Source: Nocardiopsis potens DSM 45234 (lineage in GTDB: Bacteria; Actinomycetota; Actinomycetes; Streptosporangiales; Streptosporangiaceae). From it: a stretch of 39,430 nt of DNA. A program made the translations under genes and the position numbers. This document shows positions 7,882 to 14,933 of the stretch, piece after piece. Numbering within the stretch: position 1 is the first letter of the stretch; each line of letters opens with the position of its first letter. Below the pieces are notes generated by a model. The model did not search any database, was not told the origin of the DNA, and saw only the letters and a program-made list of their open reading frames with translations. The stretch lies in contig NZ_ANBB01000081.1 in NCBI RefSeq assembly GCF_000341105.1, positions 1-39,430 on the forward strand, read 5' to 3'.

Positions 7882-7933
7882 GGGCGCGGGTCCCGGTCCC
7901 TCTCCCGGGGGAGGGGGACCGGGACCCGCGCCC
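7882..7933 (-). terminator. Perfect 19-bp stem hairpin after the toxin operon
   Basis: The arm GGGCGCGGGTCCCGGTCCC (7882-7900) is matched perfectly by 7915-7933 around a 14-nt loop that is itself nearly palindromic. It starts 20 bp beyond the stop codon of the large toxin-like gene and probably ends that operon's transcript. It could also insulate the next minus-strand gene. Confidence 0.75.
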
Positions 7934-7952
7934 GGACGCCGGGACCGGGCGG

Positions 7953-10280
7953 TCAGTAGGCCTCGGGGCGGATCATGTCGCCGATCATCTCCACGGTGAC
8001 CGAGGTGACCTTGCTCAGGTCCAGGCCGGGGTTGTTCTTCTTCAGCACGGTGAACCGCCAGCCGGTGAACGGGGTGGGCTGCATCAGCACCTTGCCGAAC
8101 TCCTCGGAGACCTTGCCGTCGGTCACGATCTCCGGCCGGCCGCCGACGAGCTTGTACTCGAAGGTCCGGTGGGAGGGGCGGGAGCTGAACGCGAACTCGG
8201 TGCCGCGGAACCGGTCCTGGTAGCCGCCGGAGCCGTGGACGCCGATCACGATGCTCTTCCCGGCGGCCGGGACGGCTCCGTCCAGGTAGACCCGGACGGT
8301 GTTCAGCCGCACCCGGTCCAGCCCGTGGAACTCGGGGTGGCGCAGGTCGATCGGGAGGTCGATGCCCTCCTGGGAGTCCAGCCCCTGCAGTGCCTTCTTC
8401 TCCGTCACCTTCCATGAGGCGGTGCGCGGCTGCGGCGGCGGGTCGAAGCCCTCCAGCGCCGCCTCGTACTCCCGGGCGATGTCGGCCAGCCGTCCGGCCA
8501 GCCCGGCCGCGTCGGCGGCCATGGTCGGCACGGTCCTGGGTTCGGCCAGCGCCCAGTACCGGTAGGCGCGGCCGTAGTTCTCCAGCGCGATGAACATCCA
8601 CCGCTTCTGGTCCAGGTAGCCCTGGTAGAAGGCCTGAGCGGCGCCGTCGCTGAGGGTCTTGGTCTGCTTCAACTCGCCGATGTGGGCCTGCATCCGCAGG
8701 CACTGGCGGCGGGAGAGCTCGGCCTGCAGGGTGGTCCGGATCAGCTGCTGCGAGGCCTGGAGGTACCCGGCCTGCGCGGTGACGAACGCCCGGCCGTAGA
8801 CCGACAGGCCCTCCAGCGCGGCCAGGTAGGAGGCGCCCTCCGCGAAGCTCCCGAGCATCGCGCGCGCGATGACCTGGAAGTTCTCCCATTCGGCGATGGC
8901 GTTCACCGAGCCGTGGCCCGCGGTCTTGCGGAGCAGCTCCTCGATCTTCTTCATCGAGGCCGCGTCCAGGTCGCGCACCATCTCCTGCATCTCGCCGTTC
9001 AGGCCGCGCAGTTCGTCGACCAGCTCCAGGGCGTCCTGGACCGCTTTGACGGTGCGGGCGATGTCCGCGGCCTGCTTGATGATCTCCTGCGCCAGCTCGA
9101 TCGTCTTGACCAGCTTCTCGATCGCCGGTCCGGCCTGGAAGACGCCCATCGCCCCGGAGGCGATCGCGGTGCCCAGCGAGATCAGCGCCAAGGAGCCGTT
9201 GACGACCGCGTCGAGGATGCCCTTCTTCTTCAGGTACTCGATCTGGGCCTCGAAGTCGCGCTCGGCCCGGTCCACCTCGTTCTTCTGGTGCTGCAGGTCC
9301 TTCTTGGCCCGGTCCAGCGCCGCGGCCGCGCCGTCGGCGTTGAACTTCGCTTGCTGCCGCAGGTGGGTGTGGAAGGAGTGGGTGTCCTTCATGTCGGCCA
9401 GCAGCGCCTCGGCGGCCTTGACCCGGTCGTCGATGGAGAGCTGCCGGTTGCGCAGTGCGACGTAGTCGGCTTCGTAGGCCGCCACCGCCTTCTGGTAGAC
9501 GCCGAGGTGCTTCCCGTACAGGTCGCGGTTGAGAGCGGGCACGTACCGGCCGTGCGGGAGGTCGTTGTCGTGCAGCTGCAGCAGGCTGCTCGCCTGGGCG
9601 AAGAGCTCCCGCAGGTGGGTGCTCTGCGCGGCCAGCCGCGACGTCCAGCGCAGCATGGCCACCGCCCGGGCCCGGTCGGCGGCCCAGAACTGGGTGGCGT
9701 GCTGGAACAGCATGGTCAGCGACCGGGCGAGCTGCACCGGCTCGCCCTCCGGCAGCGGAACGGTCTTCTGCTCGGTGACGGCGGCCTCGTCGTCGGCGAC
9801 GCGCACCTGAAGTCCGGCCCGCTTCTCCAGGGCGACGGGCCGGTCCCGCCACCCGCCGCCGGAGGCCGGGACCTTCAGCGGCAGCTTCCCCGCCTGCTTC
9901 CCGTCGGTGATCTCAGAGGTGTAGAGCACCAGGCCGGAGCCGTTGGCCATGCGCAGCTCGGCGCCCTTGGCGACCACGACCCGGCGGGCGGTGATCTGCC
10001 AGCCGATGCTCTCCTTCAGCTCCACCGCCGGGGAGGCCGACAGGGTGACGGTGTCGGCGTAGAGGTGGACGATGCGCACCTTCGGCTCCTCGGCCAGGCG
10101 CTCGACCACCTTGCCTGTGTCCAGCTCGCGGCCGTGGAAGTAGGCGTTGTTCCCGTCGATGACCGGGCTGGTCAGTGCCGGGACGCCGAGCGCCTCGGGC
10201 AGCCCGTCGCCGGCCTCGGCGGCCTCTGCGGCGCCCCGGGCCCGGGGGACGGCGCGGAAGGCGGTCTGCTCGCTGGTCAT
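7953..10280 (-). CDS. Large toxin-like component: helical pore-former core with Tc-like C-terminal domain
   Basis: This 775-residue protein has no signal peptide. Residues about 65-165 look beta-rich (short alternating strands such as VHLYADTVTL). Residues 185-610 are long amphipathic helices, interrupted at 353-388 by a hydrophobic hairpin containing LALISLGTAIASGAMGVF. This is the layout of HBL/Cry6/XaxB-type alpha-pore-forming toxins. Residues 620-775 form a predicted beta domain. Its IDLRHPEFHGLDRV and TPFTGWRFTV ... LSKVTSVTVEMIGDMI segments recall the C-terminal end of Tc-toxin A subunits. ATG 10280 has a GAGGAG ribosome site. It is third in an operon behind two smaller helical proteins. 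The function is inferred from fold-like features; I know no named family for the whole chain. Confidence 0.65.
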   Translation of the reverse strand: MTSEQTAFRAVPRARGAAEAAEAGDGLPEALGVPALTSPVIDGNNAYFHGRELDTGKVVERLAEEPKVRIVHLYADTVTLSASPAVELKESIGWQITARRVVVAKGAELRMANGSGLVLYTSEITDGKQAGKLPLKVPASGGGWRDRPVALEKRAGLQVRVADDEAAVTEQKTVPLPEGEPVQLARSLTMLFQHATQFWAADRARAVAMLRWTSRLAAQSTHLRELFAQASSLLQLHDNDLPHGRYVPALNRDLYGKHLGVYQKAVAAYEADYVALRNRQLSIDDRVKAAEALLADMKDTHSFHTHLRQQAKFNADGAAAALDRAKKDLQHQKNEVDRAERDFEAQIEYLKKKGILDAVVNGSLALISLGTAIASGAMGVFQAGPAIEKLVKTIELAQEIIKQAADIARTVKAVQDALELVDELRGLNGEMQEMVRDLDAASMKKIEELLRKTAGHGSVNAIAEWENFQVIARAMLGSFAEGASYLAALEGLSVYGRAFVTAQAGYLQASQQLIRTTLQAELSRRQCLRMQAHIGELKQTKTLSDGAAQAFYQGYLDQKRWMFIALENYGRAYRYWALAEPRTVPTMAADAAGLAGRLADIAREYEAALEGFDPPPQPRTASWKVTEKKALQGLDSQEGIDLPIDLRHPEFHGLDRVRLNTVRVYLDGAVPAAGKSIVIGVHGSGGYQDRFRGTEFAFSSRPSHRTFEYKLVGGRPEIVTDGKVSEEFGKVLMQPTPFTGWRFTVLKKNNPGLDLSKVTSVTVEMIGDMIRPEAY

Positions 10281-10320
10281 CGCTGTGCTCCTCGGAGGTC
10301 TCGGGTACGGGTCGGCACGG

Positions 10321-11397
10321 TCAGACCACCGCCTGCAGCGCCAGGTAGGGCGGCCGGGCGATGTGCGTGCGCTCCAGGTGCGCGTCGGCCTGTACGGCCA
10401 GGGTCTTCCACTCGATGACCGAGCGCGGCAGCTGGGCCGCGGCCGACGCGGCGGCCGCACCGGGGTCGGCCTCGGCGGTGCCGGCCAGCGCGGACAGGCC
10501 GGACGCGATCTCCAGCCAGCCGCCGCGCAGCCGCTCCAGCAGGGCGGCGAGGCGGCCGGCGTGCCCGGCCATGGCGTCCAGCGCACCGGCGGCGGCCGCG
10601 GCGCACACCCCCGCGCGGGCCTCGGACAGCAGCCGGAGCGGATCGTCCGAGCCGGCCGCCGCGCCTTCCAGCTCGGTGCGGATCCGCAGCAGCTCGGTGA
10701 TGTAGACCCCGTCCGCGGTCGGCGCGGTCAGCAGCCCGTACAGCGGGATCCACCGGTAGTTCGGGACGGTCCCGGCGGCGTGCGCGGCGCGGGTGTAGGC
10801 CTCGTTCGCGTCGGCCAGGCCCCGCTGTGCGGCGGCCAGCCGCTCCCGGGCCTTGGCCCAGGCCGGGTCGTCCGAGCCGCAGGGCGCGGCGGACCCGCGG
10901 GCCCGTTCCGCCAGGGCGCCGGCGGCGCGGTGGAACTCCGCCACCAGGTCGCGGGCCCGTCCGGCCGAGGCCGCGCACTCTTCGGCCTGCGCGGCCCGGC
11001 CGCGGGCGAGCCGGGCGAACTCCGCGCGCGGCTCCGGCGCGTCCAGCCCGCCGGCGGCCAGCTCGGCCATCTCGCCGTAGTCGATCTCCGCCGTCCTGGC
11101 GAAGGCCCGCAGGTCCACCGCGGCGTTCACCCCGGCGGGCATCGCATCGTCCTCCCAGCGGCCGGCGAGGTCGCGGGCCTCGGCGTAGGGGCCGAGCGCC
11201 CCGCCGAAGCCTCCGGCGCCGCCGGCCGGGTCGAGCCCCAGCCGCGCGGCGAGCGAGGCGCCGTCGGTAGGGAGCGCCTGGACGGTGGTGCAGTGCAGCT
11301 GGACGAGGTGCCACTCGGGTTCGGCGAGCAGGGGGCGGCCGCCGGGCGCCGTGCGGAGCCGGTCCGCCTGGCCGCGGAGGTCGAGGGCGTCGGTCAT
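10321..11397 (-). CDS. XaxA/HBL-like helical toxin component, diverged paralogue
   Basis: This 358-residue, almost fully helical protein is clearly paralogous to the next gene upstream. Shared landmarks are DLRGQADRLR at the N-terminus, CTTVQALPT (36-44 here), WEDDAMPAGV with IDYGEM further on, and the final aromatic segment ending in ARPPY. Where the paralogue has a 30-residue hydrophobic stretch, this one has the less hydrophobic YRWIPLYGLLTAPTADGVYI (214-233). It may not enter membranes itself and could be a receptor-binding or scaffold subunit. It is far richer in Ala/Arg and poorer in Lys than its partner. ATG 11397 has only a weak ribosome site. The downstream gene begins 40 bp away. 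Confidence in the paralogy is high; the role is inferred. Confidence 0.65.
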   Translation of the reverse strand: MTDALDLRGQADRLRTAPGGRPLLAEPEWHLVQLHCTTVQALPTDGASLAARLGLDPAGGAGGFGGALGPYAEARDLAGRWEDDAMPAGVNAAVDLRAFARTAEIDYGEMAELAAGGLDAPEPRAEFARLARGRAAQAEECAASAGRARDLVAEFHRAAGALAERARGSAAPCGSDDPAWAKARERLAAAQRGLADANEAYTRAAHAAGTVPNYRWIPLYGLLTAPTADGVYITELLRIRTELEGAAAGSDDPLRLLSEARAGVCAAAAAGALDAMAGHAGRLAALLERLRGGWLEIASGLSALAGTAEADPGAAAASAAAQLPRSVIEWKTLAVQADAHLERTHIARPPYLALQAVV

Positions 11398-11431
11398 GGG
11401 GAGTCCGTTCTCGCTGTCGTTCCGGTGGGAG

Positions 11432-11461
11432 GGGCGGCGGGCGCCGCGGCGCCCGCCGCCC
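11432..11461 (-). promoter_or_regulatory. Perfect 30-bp intercistronic palindrome
   Basis: The arm GGGCGGCGGGCGCC (11432-11445) is fully complementary to 11448-11461 around a central GC. It lies in the 84-bp gap between the first and second toxin-like genes. A partial terminator or RNA stem here would lower expression of the later genes. In Bacillus cereus nheABC, an inverted repeat between nheB and nheC has been proposed to do this (established parallel, inferred here). Confidence 0.6.
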
Positions 11462-11481
11462 GGGGAAGGGAGGGCGCCCGG

Positions 11482-12585
11482 TCAGGCGGCGAGCTGCAGC
11501 TCGGCGTAGCTGGGCTTCTTGATGTAGGCGCTGTTGATGTAGCCCTTGGCGTCATCGGCGATGGCGGTCCAGTCGTTGATGGCCTGCTGCACCTGCAGGT
11601 CCACCAGTGCCTCGGCCTTCTTGATGTCCGTGCCGACCAGGTCGGCGAGCGAGCGCATGCTCACCGCGATGGACTCCCAGCCCGACCGCATCTTGCCCAG
11701 GGTGTCCAGGGCGAGGTCCACGTTCTTCTTGGTGTCGTCCACCGAGTCCTTGGCGTACTTGGCGCTCTTGAGGATGTGCGCGTTGCGGGTGAGCTTCTTC
11801 TGGGCGTCGCCGATCTTCTTCTCCAGCGCCTCGATCGCGGCCTTGGTCTTCAGCGCCTTGTCGGTGTAGACCGCGGCGACGGTGACGGCCGCGATGAAGC
11901 CGAAGACGGTGACCCAGGCGTAGGAGGGCGTGGTCGCGGCCACGGTCACCTCGTGGTTGTACTGGTCGTTCAGGGCGCCCAGGTCCTTCTGGTCCTTCTC
12001 GATCTGCTCCTTGAGCTTCTTCCACTCGGCGTTGTCGCTGTCGTACTTCTTGTCGTACTTGACCTTGAGGTCGCCCATCTTCTTGGCGTCCTCGTCGGTC
12101 GTCTTGTGGAATTCGGTGATCAGCCCGGACACCTCCTTGGCGTCCTTGGCGAAATCGTCGGCCTTCTTGGCGCGGTCCTCCACGATCTCGAGGAACCGCT
12201 TCTTTCGGGCGGGATCGCTCAAGCCCTCCTTCGCGAGCCTGAGCATCTCCCCGTAGTAGAGGTTGGCGTTGCGCCCGTAGTTATTGATGTCGGTGGCGAG
12301 TTTGATGCTCCGCGGCATCGCCGTGTCGTCCCAGAACTTCACGTGGTCGTACATCGTCTTGTACTGGTCCCTGAGGTCCTTGAAGTCTGCGACGTTGTCC
12401 TCGGTGGTGAGCGCGAGCTTGATCTTGATCATGTCGTCGGTGGTCGGCAGCGCCTGCACGGTGGTGCAGTAGACCTGGACGTTCCGCCATTCCGCCTCGG
12501 TCAGCAGGAACCGCTTCTTTCCGTCGACGTGGTTGGGCCCGCGGAGCTTGTCGGCCTGGCCCTTGATGTCGGGTTCCGTGCCCAT
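11482..12585 (-). CDS. XaxA/HBL-like alpha-pore-forming toxin component
   Basis: This 367-residue, Lys-rich helical protein has no signal peptide. Long amphipathic helices flank a hydrophobic segment at 213-244 (YAWVTVFGFIAAVTVAAVY), the position of the membrane-entering head in alpha-xenorhabdolysin XaxA, YaxA and the HBL/Nhe enterotoxins. The ending with DWTAIADDAKGYI also fits that group, in which a Trp-containing last helix packs on the bundle. ATG 12585 follows an AAGGGG ribosome site. It is the first gene of a three-gene minus-strand operon, with a candidate promoter about 130 bp upstream. Its Lys content is far higher than that of neighbouring proteins, which suggests a different evolutionary history. 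Family membership is judged from pattern only; toxicity is inferred. Confidence 0.7.
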   Translation of the reverse strand: MGTEPDIKGQADKLRGPNHVDGKKRFLLTEAEWRNVQVYCTTVQALPTTDDMIKIKLALTTEDNVADFKDLRDQYKTMYDHVKFWDDTAMPRSIKLATDINNYGRNANLYYGEMLRLAKEGLSDPARKKRFLEIVEDRAKKADDFAKDAKEVSGLITEFHKTTDEDAKKMGDLKVKYDKKYDSDNAEWKKLKEQIEKDQKDLGALNDQYNHEVTVAATTPSYAWVTVFGFIAAVTVAAVYTDKALKTKAAIEALEKKIGDAQKKLTRNAHILKSAKYAKDSVDDTKKNVDLALDTLGKMRSGWESIAVSMRSLADLVGTDIKKAEALVDLQVQQAINDWTAIADDAKGYINSAYIKKPSYAELQLAA

Positions 12586-12716
12586 GTGAATCCCCTTCCG
12601 GTCGCGTGCGGCGTGAATGCCCGAGTCGGGTGAAATGCAGGAGAACGAGGAATGCGCCCTTGTGTTCCTCAAGGTGCGGGCGCCCGGGGCTTTCTTTCCC
12701 GCCCCTCCCGGCGCTG

Positions 12717-12745
12717 ATTATGCGCGCGATTCAGGGCGGCAAAAA
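12717..12745 (-). promoter_or_regulatory. Candidate promoter of the toxin operon
   Basis: On the minus strand, TTTTTG (12745-12740) is 17 bp from CATAAT (12722-12717). The latter matches the consensus -10 TATAAT at five of six positions; the -35 is poor. This AT-richer patch stands out from its surroundings and would give a leader of about 125 nt before ATG 12585. Confidence 0.35.
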
Positions 12746-13041
12746 CAGCCCCGGCGAAAAGGGTCGGGTTCCGGTTCTCCGGAACCCGGCGGAACGGCCA
12801 CCTGGTGGCCCGGTTCACCGGCGGTTCCCGGTGGAACCGCGCATTCCGCCGCGGTGGCGGGCGCCGATTCCGCGGTGCCCCGGCCGCCGCAACCACCGTC
12901 CCGGCTCCGGCCGCGGTGCCGGCGGGCCGGATCCGTGGCCGGACCGGCCGCCTCCCGCACCGAACGCCGATGAGTCCGCCGGCCGCGCGCGGTCGTAACC
13001 AGGAGACGGAAGGCAGCGGCGACGACGAGCGGAGGCCCGGA

Positions 13042-13611
13042 ATGCGGCGGCTGATCCTCACCGAGAACATCACCCTGGACGGCGTCATCGAGGCGTCCGG
13101 CGACTGGTTCGGGCCCGGCGGCTCGGACCCGGACGCGGACGAGTCCGACATCCTGGAGGAGCTCGAGAAGCAGATGGCCGAGGAGCGGGCGCTGCTCCTC
13201 GGGCGGGTGACCTTCGAGGAGTTCCGCGGCTACTGGCCGGCCCGGGCCGGGGAGCCGGACGGCATCGGCGACCACCTGAACGCGGTGGCCAAGTACGTCG
13301 TCTCCCGGACCCTGGGCGACCCGGGGTGGGCGAACACGACGGTGCTGCGCGGCCCGGTCGAGGAGGAGGTCCGCGCGCTGAAGGCCGGGGAGGGCGGCCC
13401 GATCGGGATGACCGGGAGCACCACCCTGGCGCGTGCGCTGACCGCCGCCGGGCTCATCGACGAGTACCGGCTCTTCGTCTACCCGGTGGTCATCGGCGGC
13501 GGCACCCGGCTCTTCCCGGACGGCGCCCGGCTGCCCCGGCTGGAACCGGTGCGGACCGAGCGGTTCCGGTCCGGCGTCGTCCTGCTCCACTACCGGGTGG
13601 GCCGCGGCTGA
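13042..13611 (+). CDS. Dihydrofolate reductase-family (RibD C-terminal domain) protein
   Basis: This 189-residue soluble protein belongs to the RibD_C/DHFR-like group. It has the opening LILTENITLDGVIEASGDWF, the LLLGRVTFEEFRGYWP segment near residue 55, and the closing PVVIGGGTRLFPDG. These proteins bind NADPH in a DHFR fold. Stand-alone actinobacterial members are numerous and mostly of unknown substrate, so it should not be assumed to be the housekeeping DHFR or RibD. A GGAGG ribosome site sits 6 nt before ATG 13042. The region upstream (12746-13041), shared with the divergent toxin operon, contains GC dyads such as GGTTCTCCGGAACC near 12773 but no convincing gene. Confidence 0.85.
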   Translation: MRRLILTENITLDGVIEASGDWFGPGGSDPDADESDILEELEKQMAEERALLLGRVTFEEFRGYWPARAGEPDGIGDHLNAVAKYVVSRTLGDPGWANTTVLRGPVEEEVRALKAGEGGPIGMTGSTTLARALTAAGLIDEYRLFVYPVVIGGGTRLFPDGARLPRLEPVRTERFRSGVVLLHYRVGRG

Positions 13612-13677
13612 CCGCACCGGGCGGCACCGCGCGCACCGGGCAGAACCGCCCCGCGCGCCGGGCGCACCGCGCGTGGC

Positions 13678-13783
13678 GGGGTTCAGACAGGCGGCGACGG
13701 CGGGCGGGGGGACCGGCCGGCCGGTCCTCGCTGCTGCCCTCGCCGCCCGCTTGAACCCCGACCCCGCGAGGTGCCGCGCCCGG
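13678..13783. repeat. Second locus of the dispersed repeat family, inverted pair
   Basis: 13678-13704, read on the minus strand, gives CGCCGCCTGTCTGAACCCC, close to the unit near 80-97. The plus strand at 13741-13783 reads CGCCGCCCGCTTGAACCCC and then GAGGTGCCGCGCCCGG (13768-13783), one base different from the 16-mer shared by the array at 105, 254 and 401. Between the two lies the perfect palindrome GACCGGCCGGCCGGTC (13711-13726). The pair could form a large hairpin between two convergent genes. Confidence 0.6.
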
Positions 13784-13827
13784 GTGGCCGGCTGAACCCC
13801 GCTCCCGCCGGTGGCCGGCCGGGCCGG

Positions 13828-14589
13828 TCAGGGGGTCGTGTTCAGCCGGTCCGCGACCAGCTTCAGCACCTCGGCCTGCCGGTCGGCGAGGTAGAAGTGG
13901 CCGCCGGGGAACACGTGCAGGTCGAATCCGCCGGTGGTGTGCTCCTCCCAGGCCCGCGCCTCGTCGATCGAGACCTTCGGGTCGGAGTCCCCGGTCATCG
14001 CGACGACGGGGCAGCTCACGGAGGCCTCGCCGGGCCGGGGGCGGTACGTCTCGGCGGCCGTGTAGTCGCCGCGGATCGCGGGGAGCACCATGCGCAGCAG
14101 CTCCTCGTCGCCCAGCACGTCGGAGTCGGTCCCGTTGAGCCGCTTGAGCTCGGCGATGATCCCGTCGTCATCGCGCAGGTGGACGGTCTCCTCGCGGTGC
14201 CGGGACGGTGCGCGCCGCCCGGACGCGAACAGCGCGACCGGTACGGCGCCCGTCTTCCGCTCCAGGCGGAGGGCCACCTCGAAGGCGAGGGAAGCGCCCA
14301 TGCTGTGGCCGAGCAGGGCCAGCGGGGCGTCCGTCCACGGTTCGAGCGCCGAGGCCGCTTCGTCCGCGAGCTCGTGCAGGTCCTCGATGCACCGCTCGGT
14401 GTACCGGTCCTGCCGCCCTGGGTACTGGACGGCGAGCACGTCGACGGCCGGGGCCAGCGTGCGGGCGACGGGGAGGAAGAAGCTCGCGGACCCGCCGGCG
14501 TGCGGCAGGCAGGCGAGCCGGACAGGGGCGTCCGGCGACGGGGCGTATCTGCGGATCCAGAGCGGGGAAGCGGGGGTAGACCCGGGCAT
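13828..14589 (-). CDS. Type II thioesterase (alpha/beta hydrolase)
   Basis: This 253-residue protein resembles the editing thioesterases GrsT/TEII, which free stalled acyl groups from carrier proteins of NRPS/PKS lines. It has the start SPLWIRRYAPSPDAPVRL, the oxyanion segment PHAGGSASF, the nucleophile elbow GHSMGA (Ser96), an acid in TGDSDP (201-203) and His231 in GGHFYL. An upstream ATG at 14682 has an AAGG ribosome site, but the added 31 codons include rare CTA and AGA and about one third A/T third positions, unlike the gene. ATG 14589 is therefore preferred. No NRPS or PKS gene is in the window, so it is an orphan here or acts in trans. Confidence 0.85.
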   Translation of the reverse strand: MPGSTPASPLWIRRYAPSPDAPVRLACLPHAGGSASFFLPVARTLAPAVDVLAVQYPGRQDRYTERCIEDLHELADEAASALEPWTDAPLALLGHSMGASLAFEVALRLERKTGAVPVALFASGRRAPSRHREETVHLRDDDGIIAELKRLNGTDSDVLGDEELLRMVLPAIRGDYTAAETYRPRPGEASVSCPVVAMTGDSDPKVSIDEARAWEEHTTGGFDLHVFPGGHFYLADRQAEVLKLVADRLNTTP

Positions 14590-14847
14590 CGACCAGCCGT
14601 TTCTTAGTCGGGCGGAATGCGGCGCAGCGGGTGCGGCACCCCGCCTGCAGGGGTGACCGTTCTCAGGCGAATCGTCGGCCATTTTGTGCCTTGGGCGGGT
14701 TCGCCGATGCTACCCCACCCGGTGAACGGCGGGCCGGCTCCGCGCGGGCCCATGTCAGGGGCGTGCGGCGTCCCCGCCACCGCTTCCGTCCCCTCTGCGG
14801 GGGCATCGCAGAGCGGGCGCCGGTGGCGCAGCTCACCGCCGGCGGTC

Positions 14848-14894
14848 TTGAAGGGAGGGGGGCGGCCCCGCATACTTCTGGGACGGACGTCCCA
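14848..14894 (+). promoter_or_regulatory. MFS promoter with overlapping dyad operator
   Basis: TTGAAG (14848-14853), a 17-bp spacer and CATACT (14871-14876) form a good housekeeping-type promoter. Just after the -10 box lies TGGGACGGACGTCCCA (14879-14894), a dyad with 7-bp arms and a 2-bp centre covering the expected start of transcription. A repressor bound there would block transcription. The TetR protein encoded downstream of the exporter is the likely one. Confidence 0.6.
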
Positions 14895-14933
14895 GTTTTT
14901 TGCCGCCGTTCCACCTGCCGCGAGGAGGCCCCC

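Noticed and set aside
13042-13611. Trimethoprim-target dihydrofolate reductase
   Set aside because: The sequence matches the RibD C-terminal-type family, whose stand-alone members have unknown substrates, rather than FolA.
14590-14682. N-terminal extension of the thioesterase to ATG 14682, which has a better ribosome site
   Set aside because: The added codons include rare CTA and AGA and about one third A/T third positions, unlike the gene body, and the family normally begins near the chosen start.
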